A stretch of DNA of 64,000 bases from P52-10 sp041397365 (GTDB lineage: Bacteria; Pseudomonadota; Alphaproteobacteria; Rhizobiales; Xanthobacteraceae): the NCBI GenBank assembly GCA_041397365.1, contig JAWKWT010000008.1, positions 62,001 to 126,000 on the forward strand, written 5' to 3'. The notes beneath the pieces are model-generated. The model was not told the DNA's origin. It searched no databases and saw nothing but the letters and a program-made list of their open reading frames with translations. Below, one piece after another: positions 38,453 to 46,969 of this stretch. Numbering within the stretch: the first letter of the stretch is position 1; every line of letters begins with the position of its first letter. Position numbers and translations under genes: made by a program.

Positions 38453-39649
38453 TCAGACTCGCCCCAGCTTTCGCCGCTCCGCGGCGAGAGCGAGCAGCAG
38501 CGCGAGCGCGACCAGCGCCAGTGCGAGCGTCAGGCCGATCGCCGCGTTCGGCCCGTAGCTGGTCAGCACGCTGACCAGGATCGGCGGCGCGATCGCCACC
38601 GCGATGTTGAGCGGCAGAGCGATGTGCGACGATATGCGCGCGAACGCGACCTGATCGTAGAACACCAGCGGCATGGTCGCCCGCGCCACGGCCATCGCAC
38701 CACTGGCCAGCCCGTACACCGCCAGAAACACCCAGATCGACCAGCTGGCTCCGCCGCCCACGATCAGCGCCAGGAGCCCGAACGGAATCCCGAACGCGGA
38801 AGCGAGCCCTGTGGTCAGGCCGTCCCAGCGCGCGCCGCCGACGAAATCCAGCACGCGCGCCAGCATCTGCACCACGCCGAGCAGCGCGCCGATGCGGATG
38901 GCCATCGCCTCGTCCACGCCGAGAGATTTCAGCAACTGGATGACGATCGAGACGAAGCCCCAGGTGACGAAGGCGCACAGGCAGATCGCCGCCATCAGCA
39001 GAATATAGGGGCCGCGCGCGGATGTCGGCGTCCCGCTGTCGCTTGAGGCAGCGGTGCCGGTTGGCGTCGGCGTGACGACGGGGCGTCTGGCGGGAAGCGC
39101 GAACACATGCAGCGGAAAACACACCCCGATCGCCAGCACGCCATAGAAGCTGACCGTCGCGCGCCACCCCATCCAGTCGCTCAGCGCCGCGGTGATCGGC
39201 CAGAACAGGCTGCTCGACAGCCCCGTGACCAGCATCAGCGCGCCGATCAGCCGCTTCGCGCCCGCGCCCGCGACCTCGTTGAGCAGGATGTAGGTCGGCG
39301 TGCTCAGCATCGCCGCGCCGGCAACGCCCAGCACAACCCAGCCCGCATAATACAGCACCGGCCCCTGCGCCGCCGCGATCAGCAAGAACCCCGGCGCGGA
39401 CAAAAGCGAGCCGACCGCCATGACCGGCCGCGCGCCGTATTTGATGAAGGAGCCGGCCAGGAACGGCGTGGTCAGCCCGGTGAGAACCAGCATCGTCGTC
39501 GTGCCGGCGAACGCCGCGGTCAGGCTGATATTCAGATCATGCGCGAAGCGGTCGCCCAGCACGGCGGGCAGGCTGATCGTTCCCCACGCGATCAATTGGG
39601 AAACGGACAGCACGATCAGCAGCGGAATCGTTTTGACGTCGGTGCGCAA
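38453..39649 (-). CDS. MFS transporter
   Basis: A major facilitator of 398 residues with twelve predicted helices in two halves joined by a Thr/Ser/Pro-rich loop (VVTPTPTGTAASSDSGTPTSARG). The start PLLIVLSVSQLIAWGTISLPAVLG and YAGWVVLGVAGAAMLSTPTYILLNEVAG are typical of the MCT/YhjX-like branch; direction and substrate are unknown. The apparent start is TTG at 39649 with no clear Shine-Dalgarno sequence, so the true start is uncertain. A 30-bp near-perfect dyad begins 23 bases upstream and is a good candidate operator. It converges on the alpha/beta-hydrolase gene. Confidence 0.85.
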   Translation of the reverse strand: MRTDVKTIPLLIVLSVSQLIAWGTISLPAVLGDRFAHDLNISLTAAFAGTTTMLVLTGLTTPFLAGSFIKYGARPVMAVGSLLSAPGFLLIAAAQGPVLYYAGWVVLGVAGAAMLSTPTYILLNEVAGAGAKRLIGALMLVTGLSSSLFWPITAALSDWMGWRATVSFYGVLAIGVCFPLHVFALPARRPVVTPTPTGTAASSDSGTPTSARGPYILLMAAICLCAFVTWGFVSIVIQLLKSLGVDEAMAIRIGALLGVVQMLARVLDFVGGARWDGLTTGLASAFGIPFGLLALIVGGGASWSIWVFLAVYGLASGAMAVARATMPLVFYDQVAFARISSHIALPLNIAVAIAPPILVSVLTSYGPNAAIGLTLALALVALALLLALAAERRKLGRV

Positions 39650-39671
39650 GATGTTCAGACCGGCAACGGTA

Positions 39672-39701
39672 AGTCTGATCCAACTGTCGTTGAATCAGAC
39701 T
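39672..39701. promoter_or_regulatory. 30-bp inverted repeat upstream of the MFS gene, candidate operator
   Basis: AGTCTGATCCAAC (39672-39684) and GTTGAATCAGACT (39689-39701) are complementary at 12 of 13 positions with spacer TGTC. It begins 23 bases upstream of the apparent MFS start. Length, symmetry and position fit a repressor site; a hairpin in the mRNA leader is the alternative. Confidence 0.5.
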
Positions 39702-39721
39702 CACCGCTTATCTTTTCATTA

Positions 39722-39769
39722 GAGCATGATCTTTTCCGAAAACCGGTATCCACTTTCGGGATCATGCTC
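39722..39769. repeat. Rhizobiales-type palindromic repeat, copy 2
   Basis: A 48-bp imperfect palindrome with ends GAGCATGATC and GATCATGCTC and centre AACCGG, nearly the reverse complement of the copy at 25009-25057. It lies in the spacer between the divergently placed MFS promoter and the 3' end of anmK. Confidence 0.8.
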
Positions 39770-39845
39770 CAACCAGCACGATTGCACCGACGCTGACAAT
39801 GCACTTTGTCCGTCAAGAACGGATGGCGCGCATGCGTTGAGGGTC

Positions 39846-40949
39846 TTACGGCCGGACCAGAACGCCGCCCGTCAGCGGCGCGGCGACGCCGGTCGTTCCG
39901 GGAAATGTCAGCGGCAGCCCCTTGAGGCTGCGCACGGCGAGAAACGCGAACGCCTGCGCCTCGATGGCGTCGCCCTGCCAGCCCGCCGACGCGGCGGTTT
40001 CGATCCTGGCCGGCGCGACCCGCTCAGCCAGCATCCGCATCAGCGTCGGATTGTTCCGCGCCGCCGCCGGCGACGATCCAGCTCGCGGCCGGCGCGGCAG
40101 CAGCTCGACAATCTTCGCGATGGACGCGGCGGTGAAGGCCGTCAAGGTCGCCGCCCGATCGGCTGGCGACATTTGCGGCAATTGCAGCCGGGCGAAGTCA
40201 TTGCGGTCGAGCGATTTCGGCGGCTTTTTCGCGAAGAAGGGCAGTTTCAGCGCCTCGGCGATCCAGCCCTCATCCGTCCGTCCTGTGGCCGCCAGCGCGC
40301 CGTCATGATCGATCGCCTTGCCGGTCGTCTTCAGCATGAAGTCGTCGAGCAGCGCGTTGCCGGGCCCGACATCGCAGGCGATCAGGTCGTTGCCGTCGAT
40401 ATAGGTGATGTTGGACACTCCGCCGATATTGACGACGCAGACCGGTCCCGGACGCTCGATCCGCTGCGCCAGCGCGCGGTGATACACCGGCACCAGCGGC
40501 GCGCCCTGCCCGCCGGCCGCGACATCCGCCGCGCGCAGATCGTAGACCACGGGCAGCCCCACCGCTTTCGCGAGCCACGCGCCGTCGCCGATCTGCACCG
40601 TCAGCCGCCGCTCCGGCCGATGCAGCACCGTCTGGCCGTGGAAGCCGACGACATGGATGCTGTCGCGCGCGACGCCGTTCGCCTTGAGAAAATCCTCCAC
40701 CGCATCCCTGTGAGCGTCCGTGACGAGCCGCTCCGCCTCGGCGAGCACGCCGGGCCGTTCGTCGCGCGCGGACATCGCCTGCGCATCGGCCAAAGCCTGC
40801 CGCAGCAGGTCCCGTTCCTTGTTGGCATAGGCGCGGTAACCGGACGGGCCGAACAGCGTGACCCGCTCGCCGTCGGTTTCGATCAGCGCCACATCGACGC
40901 CGTCCATCGACGTGCCGCTCATCAGGCCGATCGCTCGCAGGAACTCCAT
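39846..40949 (-). CDS. anmK: 1,6-anhydro-N-acetylmuramic acid kinase (AnmK)
   Basis: AnmK phosphorylates and opens anhydroMurNAc during cell-wall recycling. It reads through at 367 residues. N-terminal signature IGLMSGTSMDGVDVALIETDG, then VVGFHGQTVLHRPE, GVPVVYDLR-like sequence, PGPVCVVNIGGVSNITYI and ACDVGPGNALLDDFM are standard. Between about 40112 and 40066 the frame is locally wrong: RRPRAGSSPAAARNN replaces the expected ASWIVAGGGARNP-type nucleotide motif, which appears in the adjacent frame. Two compensating indels explain this. As written the protein would lack that conserved motif. It is divergent from tyrS. Confidence 0.88.
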   Translation of the reverse strand: MEFLRAIGLMSGTSMDGVDVALIETDGERVTLFGPSGYRAYANKERDLLRQALADAQAMSARDERPGVLAEAERLVTDAHRDAVEDFLKANGVARDSIHVVGFHGQTVLHRPERRLTVQIGDGAWLAKAVGLPVVYDLRAADVAAGGQGAPLVPVYHRALAQRIERPGPVCVVNIGGVSNITYIDGNDLIACDVGPGNALLDDFMLKTTGKAIDHDGALAATGRTDEGWIAEALKLPFFAKKPPKSLDRNDFARLQLPQMSPADRAATLTAFTAASIAKIVELLPRRPRAGSSPAAARNNPTLMRMLAERVAPARIETAASAGWQGDAIEAQAFAFLAVRSLKGLPLTFPGTTGVAAPLTGGVLVRP

Positions 40950-41057
40950 CGCGCCGCTCCTTCAACCGCAGGCTTGCAAGGACTGGCAAAGCCGGCGCTC
41001 GGTTGAATCCAAGGCCAAACCTGTTACACCACGCCCCTGTCGCCGCCACCGGAACAA

Positions 41058-42314
41058 ATGATGTCCAGCTTTAAGTCCGATTTCCTTAACGTGTTGCAAA
41101 GCCGCGGGTTTATTCATCAGACGTCCGACCCCGCGGGGCTCGACGCGCTGGCGGCCAAGCGCGATATCGTGGCCTATGTCGGCTATGACTGCACGGCCCC
41201 GTCGCTGCATGTCGGGCACCTCTTGTCGATCATGATGCTGCACTGGTTGCAGGAGACCGGCAACAAGCCGATCACGCTGATGGGCGGCGGCACCACGCGC
41301 GTCGGCGATCCGTCCGGCAAGGACGAAACGCGAAAGATGCTCAGCTACGAACAGATCGACGCCAACAAGGAGTCGATCAAGACCACCTTCGCCAAGGCGC
41401 TGCGCTTCGGCGACGGCAAAAGCGACGCCGTGATGGTCGACAATGCCGAGTGGCTGACCAAGCTCAACTACATCGAGATGCTGCGCGACATCGGCCGGCA
41501 TTTCTCGATCAATCGCATGCTGTCGATGGATTCGGTGAAGCTGCGGCTCGATCGCGAGCAGGAACTGTCCTTCATCGAATTCAACTACATGATCCTGCAA
41601 TCCTACGACTTCGTCGAGCTGGCGCGGCGCTATGGCTGCAATTTGCAGATGGGCGGCTCCGACCAATGGGGCAACATCGTCAACGGTGTCGATCTCGGCC
41701 GCCGCATGGGCACGCACCAGTTGCACGCGCTGACCTGTCCGCTGCTGACGACGGCGTCGGGCGCAAAGATGGGCAAGACCGCCGCGGGCGCTGTGTGGCT
41801 CAACGCCGACATGCTGTCGCCCTACGACTACTGGCAGTTCTGGCGCAATGCCGAGGACGCAGACGTCGAGCGGTTCCTGAAACTGTTCACGCTGCTGCCG
41901 ATGGACGAGATCGCCCGGCTCGCGGCGCTTGGCGGCTCGGAGATCAACGAGGCGAAGAAGATTCTCGCGACCGAGGCGACCGCGCTGATGCACGGCCGCG
42001 ACGCGGCGTCGACGGCGGCCGAAACAGCGCGACGCACCTTTGAGGAAGGCGCGATCGCCGAGGACCTGCCGAGCATCGAGATTGCGCGCGCCGATCTCGG
42101 CGGCGGCATCGGCATCCTGAACGCGTTCGTGAAAGCCGGCCTCGTCGCCTCGAACGGCGAGGCGCGGCGTCAGATCAAGTCCGGCGGCTTGCGGCTGAAC
42201 GACGTGGCCGTCACCGACGAGAAGATGCTCCTGACGGCGGACAGCCTGACGTCCGAAGGCGTCATCAAGCTGTCGATGGGGCGCAAGAAGCACGTCCTGC
42301 TTCGTCCCGTTTAG
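41058..42314 (+). CDS. tyrS: tyrosyl-tRNA synthetase
   Basis: Class I synthetase charging tRNA-Tyr; 418 residues, intact. The HIGH-like motif is LHVGHLLSIMML, tyrosine site YVGYDCTAPSLHVGH and MGGSDQWGNIVNG, and the KMSKS-like loop is ASGAKMGKTAAGAVWL, a KMGKT variant common in alphaproteobacterial TyrRS. The C-terminal S4 domain is EARRQIKSGGLRLNDVAVTDE. Tandem ATG codons at 41058 and 41061 are both possible starts. It converges on the large AsmA-like gene with 18 bases between stops. Confidence 0.96.
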   Translation: MMSSFKSDFLNVLQSRGFIHQTSDPAGLDALAAKRDIVAYVGYDCTAPSLHVGHLLSIMMLHWLQETGNKPITLMGGGTTRVGDPSGKDETRKMLSYEQIDANKESIKTTFAKALRFGDGKSDAVMVDNAEWLTKLNYIEMLRDIGRHFSINRMLSMDSVKLRLDREQELSFIEFNYMILQSYDFVELARRYGCNLQMGGSDQWGNIVNGVDLGRRMGTHQLHALTCPLLTTASGAKMGKTAAGAVWLNADMLSPYDYWQFWRNAEDADVERFLKLFTLLPMDEIARLAALGGSEINEAKKILATEATALMHGRDAASTAAETARRTFEEGAIAEDLPSIEIARADLGGGIGILNAFVKAGLVASNGEARRQIKSGGLRLNDVAVTDEKMLLTADSLTSEGVIKLSMGRKKHVLLRPV

Positions 42315-42332
42315 ACGGATGCCCGGACGCCG

Positions 42333-45300
42333 TCAGTTCTGCTGATAATTCGGAACGGCCGATTCAAGCGGCGAGCGCTGACGGCCGGTGTCGAATTCGA
42401 ACACCTTGCGGAACACGCCTGGCGCCAGCGCCGAGATCGGATTGATCCGCAGCGTTGGCGAACTCGGCGTGCCGACGACTTCATAGGTAATTCCAAACAG
42501 ACCTTCGTTGCTCCCGCCGCCAAGGATCATGCCGAAGAACGGAATCTGGCCGAAAATGTTGTTCAGGCCGTACGCCGGCAGGAACGTGCCCCGCGCCCGC
42601 ACCTGGTTCGTATTGTAGTCGATCCTGCCTTCGATCGTCGCGCCCATGGTCGGTCCCGCCACGATGCCTTCGCGGATCGACAATTGCCCCGTCTGGCGGG
42701 TGAATTCCGCGCGCATGCGCGAGAAGCCGATGCCCTGCGGGCTGCCGGGAGCGTTCGGCACCGCCTGCTGGAGCGCGTTTTCGCCGCGAACCTGGAAATC
42801 GCGGACATTGAGCAACCCCTCCTGCGGGGTCTGATCGCCGGTCGGCGGCTCCATCGCGATCCACATATGGCCGCCATAGATCTTCGCGTAAGTGTCGGTG
42901 AAGCGGAACAGCGCGCCGGCATCCGCCGTTTCGAGGTAAAGCACCGGCCGGCCGGCGCTCCGGCCGCGAAGGTCGCCCATGATCGGCGTGTCGCGTCCGA
43001 CCTTGCCGCTGAGCGAGAAGTTGCGGATGATGCCGTTGCGGCGCGTCAGCTTCACGTCGAGCGCCCGCAGCGCCTCGCCATTGTGGCCGGCGATCGCGCC
43101 GAACTTCAGATCGAGATCGAAATCGGCGAGCTTCTGCTTGCTCTTGTCCGGACTGCTGCCGCCGACCGCCGATTTGATGAAGCCGCGCCCGTCGAACAGA
43201 TCGCCGCGCATGCTGATCTTCAGCACGCCGTCCGGCATGCGTTCCGCCCGCAGCGAGGCGCGGTCGCTTTCGCCGGGCTGATAGGTCGGGAACGAGGCGA
43301 GCATCAGGTCGCCCTTGTCATCGACCTCGACGACGCCCTTGATGAGCGCGCCGCCGCCCTCTATCAGCACGTCCTCGAAGCGCGTCGACTGTTCCTTGCG
43401 GACCACGTTGAAGGTCGCCTTCGCCGAACGGCCCGGCGTCTTGATCCAACCCGGCAGGATGTTGTCGATGCGCAGGCCGCTCAGATCCGCCTCGATGCCG
43501 AACCGACTGTCGCGATCGCCTGAGCCGATCTTTCCGTTGAGCTTCAGCGGAATGTTGCCGGTCGCGGCCGACCCGAGATCGATCCCGAACCGCGCGCGGC
43601 TCGCGTCATCGAGCGTCGCGGTCACGCGAACGTCGGCATCGGCGTTGCCGGCGGGCTTGCGATAATCGAGCGCGGCCGACTGGCCGTTGATCTTCACCTC
43701 GCCCCGGATTTGATAACCCTGATTGTTGGCGACGAGCTTCAGGCTGTTGCTCTCGAGCCGCTGGTTCATCACCAGCTTGTCGGCGGCGAACCCCGTCAGG
43801 TCGGCGACCACATTATAGGCCGTGTCGGCTTTCGTCAGTTCCTGCTTCAGCGGCATCGACAGCGTGATCTGCGACGCGACGTTGCCTTTGCTGGTGGCGG
43901 GATCGATCGGAACGCCGGCGAACTCGCTCCAGCGATCAGATGACAGGATTTCGGCGATGGCGGGCACAGGTGCATCGACGCGGAAGCGGACGCGGGTCAT
44001 GATCGGCCGCGGCGCGATGTCGGGAATCTCGAAGACGAAATCCGACACGCCAAGCTTGCGGCCGCCGGGCGTGTCCATCCCGGCCTGGGCGACGCTGACA
44101 TTCGCCGTGCGTCCGGTGATGCGGACCCGCATTCCGGCGTCGACGATCGGCGGCAATCCGTCGACGGGGCGGATCGTGACATTGCTCGCGAGGAAATTGA
44201 TCGACAGTCCGTCGTCCGGAATCGGCGGCCCGCCACGCGCGAGCGTATGCGTCGGCGCGTTGATGGCGATTTCCGCGCGCTGAAGCGTGCCGGCGTCGAC
44301 GCGGGTGAGCACCCATTCGCGCACTTCCGGATTGACGACCGCAGGCCACATCCGTTTCAGCTCGGAAGCGGTCATGGGCGTACCGGCAATGCCGGCGACC
44401 AGGCGAGGCTCGGGTGTCGAGAAATCGAACGTGCCGGTCCCGGCCACGGCGACGGTGCCGTTGCTGATGTCGCCCTGCGTCAGGATGATCCGCTGGCCTT
44501 CGAGATCGAAGCGCATGCGGATGGCGATGCGGTTGAAGATCAGCGGCAACTCGCCCTGCTCGCCCGGCAGAACGATCGTGCCGCCGCTGAGCCCGAGTTG
44601 CCAGTTCGGAACCATGTCGCCCGGCGGTTCGAGATGCGCCAGCAGCGTGATCCGGTTCGGGCCGGCGACCACCTGGAACGGGGCGACGAGCACGCGGCGG
44701 GTGGAATCCCAGTCGAGGCTAATATCGACCTGATCGATGTTCATCGGATATTCGGGCGCGCGGCGATCGACGATCGTGCCGGCGTCCGCTCGCACTTTTC
44801 CGGTGAAATAGGTCGGCAGGCCGTCGCGGCCGATCTCGCCGCGCAGGCGGCCGCTGATCGGCAGGTCGGCCGAATAGGACGCATCCTTCAGCCGCAGCGC
44901 GAACAACAGGTCGCGGATCAGAACCTTGTCGGCGCTGATGTCGACGCTGCGCACGCCGTTCACGGGCGGACCGATCGCGGTCTGGAACTGCCAGTTTCGC
45001 GTCGGTCCATCCTCGCCGACGCTGAGCGCGACGCCGCCGCCGGCCGGGCGGCGCAGGCTGAAGGTGACGTTCTCGAAGTTCCAGCGATTGCCGCTCTGCC
45101 GGTCGTCGACGATGATGTTGCTGTTCTTCAGGCCGACCTCGTTGAGGTCGTAGCCGTCGAGACCCGAAGCGCTCAGGCCGTCGATCCAGCTCAGCGCCGC
45201 GAGCAGCGAATCCATTCCGGCATTCGCCGGCGACGCGCCGTCCGCCTGCGGCGCGGCCGCGTCAGGCGGAGCCGCGGAATTCGCGCGCGGTACAAGCGCC

Positions 45301-46034
45301 TCGGGCGCGCGCGCGGTGACGATCGGCTTCGCCGTGTTGCCGGTAGAGACGCTGACCTTGCCGTCGGGCTGGATCAGCACCGACAATTCCGCCTCGACCA
45401 GGCTCAGGCTTTCGGCGCGCAGGCGACCCATCAGCAACGACAGTCCGGCGATGCGGACTTCGGCCTTGGGGGCGGCTGCGACAACCGCTCCGTCCCGATC
45501 CCGTACGACGATGTTCAGAACCCGCACGGCGACGCGGGCGGAGCCGGCGCGCTCGATCTGGGTGCCGCCGACCTGCACGTCGTGCTCGCTGCCGATATTG
45601 TCGCGGATCGCGGCGGTCAGCCATGGCGTTGCGACATCGAACGCGATCGGCCCCTCGCCGAGCCGCCACCACAGGATGCCGAAACAGCCGCTCAGCACCA
45701 GTGCCAGCAGCGCGAGCGATCCGACCAGACGCATTGCCCAACGCTGGCCGGCAAACCGCCCGACCGCCGACCGCAGCCGGTCGCCGAAACGAAAAAGGCC
45801 GAGCGAGGGAAGCATCGCCCGCCTGCGGTTCAGCAGGCGGCGGGCGCGATCGCTGGTCGCCACCGCGTCGTCATCGTCCTCATGAGGGTCGTGGCGCCAT
45901 TCGTCCGGATCGGGAACCCGCCGGCGGCCACCATCTGCCGTCGCACCGCGCGGAAACGCCGCTTGCGCATCGCCCCGGCCCGAACGTCCGTCCTGCGGCG
46001 GCCTCAGCGATCCGCGCGTGCTGTTGACGGTCAT
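42333..46034 (-). CDS. large AsmA-like/DUF3971 envelope protein (YhdP-like)
   Basis: A 1233-residue protein. The first 90 residues are hydrophilic and cytosolic (many Arg and Asp), followed by one membrane anchor (LVGSLALLALVLSGCFGILWW). The rest is periplasmic, repetitive beta-rich sequence ending in an AsmA_2-type region (TGQLSIREGIVAGPTMGATIEGRIDYNTNQVRARGTFLPAYGLNNIFGQIP, then VVGTPSSPTLRINPISALAPGVFRKVFEF). Proteins of this AsmA/YhdP group are thought to form long grooves carrying phospholipids between inner and outer membranes. The frame is intact across 3.7 kb. It is divergent from the peroxiredoxin gene and convergent with tyrS. Confidence 0.88.
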   Translation of the reverse strand: MTVNSTRGSLRPPQDGRSGRGDAQAAFPRGATADGGRRRVPDPDEWRHDPHEDDDDAVATSDRARRLLNRRRAMLPSLGLFRFGDRLRSAVGRFAGQRWAMRLVGSLALLALVLSGCFGILWWRLGEGPIAFDVATPWLTAAIRDNIGSEHDVQVGGTQIERAGSARVAVRVLNIVVRDRDGAVVAAAPKAEVRIAGLSLLMGRLRAESLSLVEAELSVLIQPDGKVSVSTGNTAKPIVTARAPEALVPRANSAAPPDAAAPQADGASPANAGMDSLLAALSWIDGLSASGLDGYDLNEVGLKNSNIIVDDRQSGNRWNFENVTFSLRRPAGGGVALSVGEDGPTRNWQFQTAIGPPVNGVRSVDISADKVLIRDLLFALRLKDASYSADLPISGRLRGEIGRDGLPTYFTGKVRADAGTIVDRRAPEYPMNIDQVDISLDWDSTRRVLVAPFQVVAGPNRITLLAHLEPPGDMVPNWQLGLSGGTIVLPGEQGELPLIFNRIAIRMRFDLEGQRIILTQGDISNGTVAVAGTGTFDFSTPEPRLVAGIAGTPMTASELKRMWPAVVNPEVREWVLTRVDAGTLQRAEIAINAPTHTLARGGPPIPDDGLSINFLASNVTIRPVDGLPPIVDAGMRVRITGRTANVSVAQAGMDTPGGRKLGVSDFVFEIPDIAPRPIMTRVRFRVDAPVPAIAEILSSDRWSEFAGVPIDPATSKGNVASQITLSMPLKQELTKADTAYNVVADLTGFAADKLVMNQRLESNSLKLVANNQGYQIRGEVKINGQSAALDYRKPAGNADADVRVTATLDDASRARFGIDLGSAATGNIPLKLNGKIGSGDRDSRFGIEADLSGLRIDNILPGWIKTPGRSAKATFNVVRKEQSTRFEDVLIEGGGALIKGVVEVDDKGDLMLASFPTYQPGESDRASLRAERMPDGVLKISMRGDLFDGRGFIKSAVGGSSPDKSKQKLADFDLDLKFGAIAGHNGEALRALDVKLTRRNGIIRNFSLSGKVGRDTPIMGDLRGRSAGRPVLYLETADAGALFRFTDTYAKIYGGHMWIAMEPPTGDQTPQEGLLNVRDFQVRGENALQQAVPNAPGSPQGIGFSRMRAEFTRQTGQLSIREGIVAGPTMGATIEGRIDYNTNQVRARGTFLPAYGLNNIFGQIPFFGMILGGGSNEGLFGITYEVVGTPSSPTLRINPISALAPGVFRKVFEFDTGRQRSPLESAVPNYQQN

Positions 46035-46183
46035 TGGCTACGGCGCTCCGCACCAAAGCGATTTCGAAATCACCATACGCTTCGGACCGCAGATTTCCAC
46101 AGTTCGGGGGATCGGGCGTCGCTTCCGCCCACGGCCCGTAATATCATTCCTTTGAGCCGCCGAAAGCGACGAAAGGAAGGCGC

Positions 46184-46924
46184 ATGCCGGGGAAATCGCC
46201 GAGGAAATCACCAAAGAAACCAACATCAAGCCCGGTTGGAAAGAATTCGTCGTCCAAGGCCGCGCCGGTCGGGACAACGGCGAAGCGCGGGAGCGGAAAG
46301 ATTGCGAATCAATCCTCAACCAAAACCGTCAAGAAATCGGCAAAGGCAGCCACCCCTCGCACCAAGGCAGCATCCAGAATGACCAAGACCTCACCCGCGC
46401 TCGCCGAAGGCACGCCCGCGCCGGACTTCACCCTCGCCCGCGACGACGGCTCGACCGTACGCCTCGCCGACTATGCCGGACGGAAACTGGTCGTCTTCTT
46501 CTACCCGAGAGCCGACACGCCGGGCTGCACGCGGGAGTCGATCGACTTCAGCCGCCTCGCGAAGGATTTTGCCGGGGCCGACACCTCGGTCCTCGGAATC
46601 TCGGCCGACGAGGTGAAGGCCCAGGCGAAATTCCGCGACAAGCACGAGCTGACCGTGCCGCTCGGCTCCGACACCGATCATTCCGTCATCGAGGCGTATT
46701 CGGCATGGGGCGAAAAATCCATGTATGGCAAGTCGTTCATGGGGATTCTTCGCACGACGGTTCTGGTCGGCCGAACCGGAAAAGTGGAGCGCATCTGGCG
46801 CAATGTGAAAGTCGACGGACACGCCGACGAGGTGCTGGCGGCGGCCCGCGCTGCCCTGACGGTAAGAACATGCGAGCTGCGTTCTCCGAAAATTAACCAT
46901 AAGCGACCCACACTGCCCCCGTAA
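46184..46924 (+). CDS. BCP-type peroxiredoxin with long basic N-terminal extension
   Basis: Reduces peroxides with a peroxidatic Cys. The AhpC-TSA/BCP domain covers about residues 70-225: GTPAPDFTLARDDGSTVRLADYAGRKLVVFFYPRADTPGCTRESIDF, with the peroxidatic Cys in PGCT. The second Cys five residues later in E. coli BCP is absent. The first 68 residues are a Lys/Ser/Thr/Ala-rich tail resembling histone H1-like sequences (KKSAKAATPRTKAASRMTK). ATG 46184 follows AAGGAAGG, supporting the long form; a start at the internal Met (RMTKTSPALAEG) would give a conventional protein. Divergent from the AsmA-like gene. Confidence 0.88.
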   Translation: MPGKSPRKSPKKPTSSPVGKNSSSKAAPVGTTAKRGSGKIANQSSTKTVKKSAKAATPRTKAASRMTKTSPALAEGTPAPDFTLARDDGSTVRLADYAGRKLVVFFYPRADTPGCTRESIDFSRLAKDFAGADTSVLGISADEVKAQAKFRDKHELTVPLGSDTDHSVIEAYSAWGEKSMYGKSFMGILRTTVLVGRTGKVERIWRNVKVDGHADEVLAAARAALTVRTCELRSPKINHKRPTLPP

Positions 46925-46969
46925 TGAATACCGGTTGGGCTCTCGCCCGCGTGCCGGCGTGGAGTAGTG

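Noticed and set aside
44247..46382. 711-codon open frame antisense to the AsmA-like gene
   Set aside because: Composition is Arg/Ala/Gln-rich shadow sequence of a clear gene on the other strand; no family motif, no start signal.
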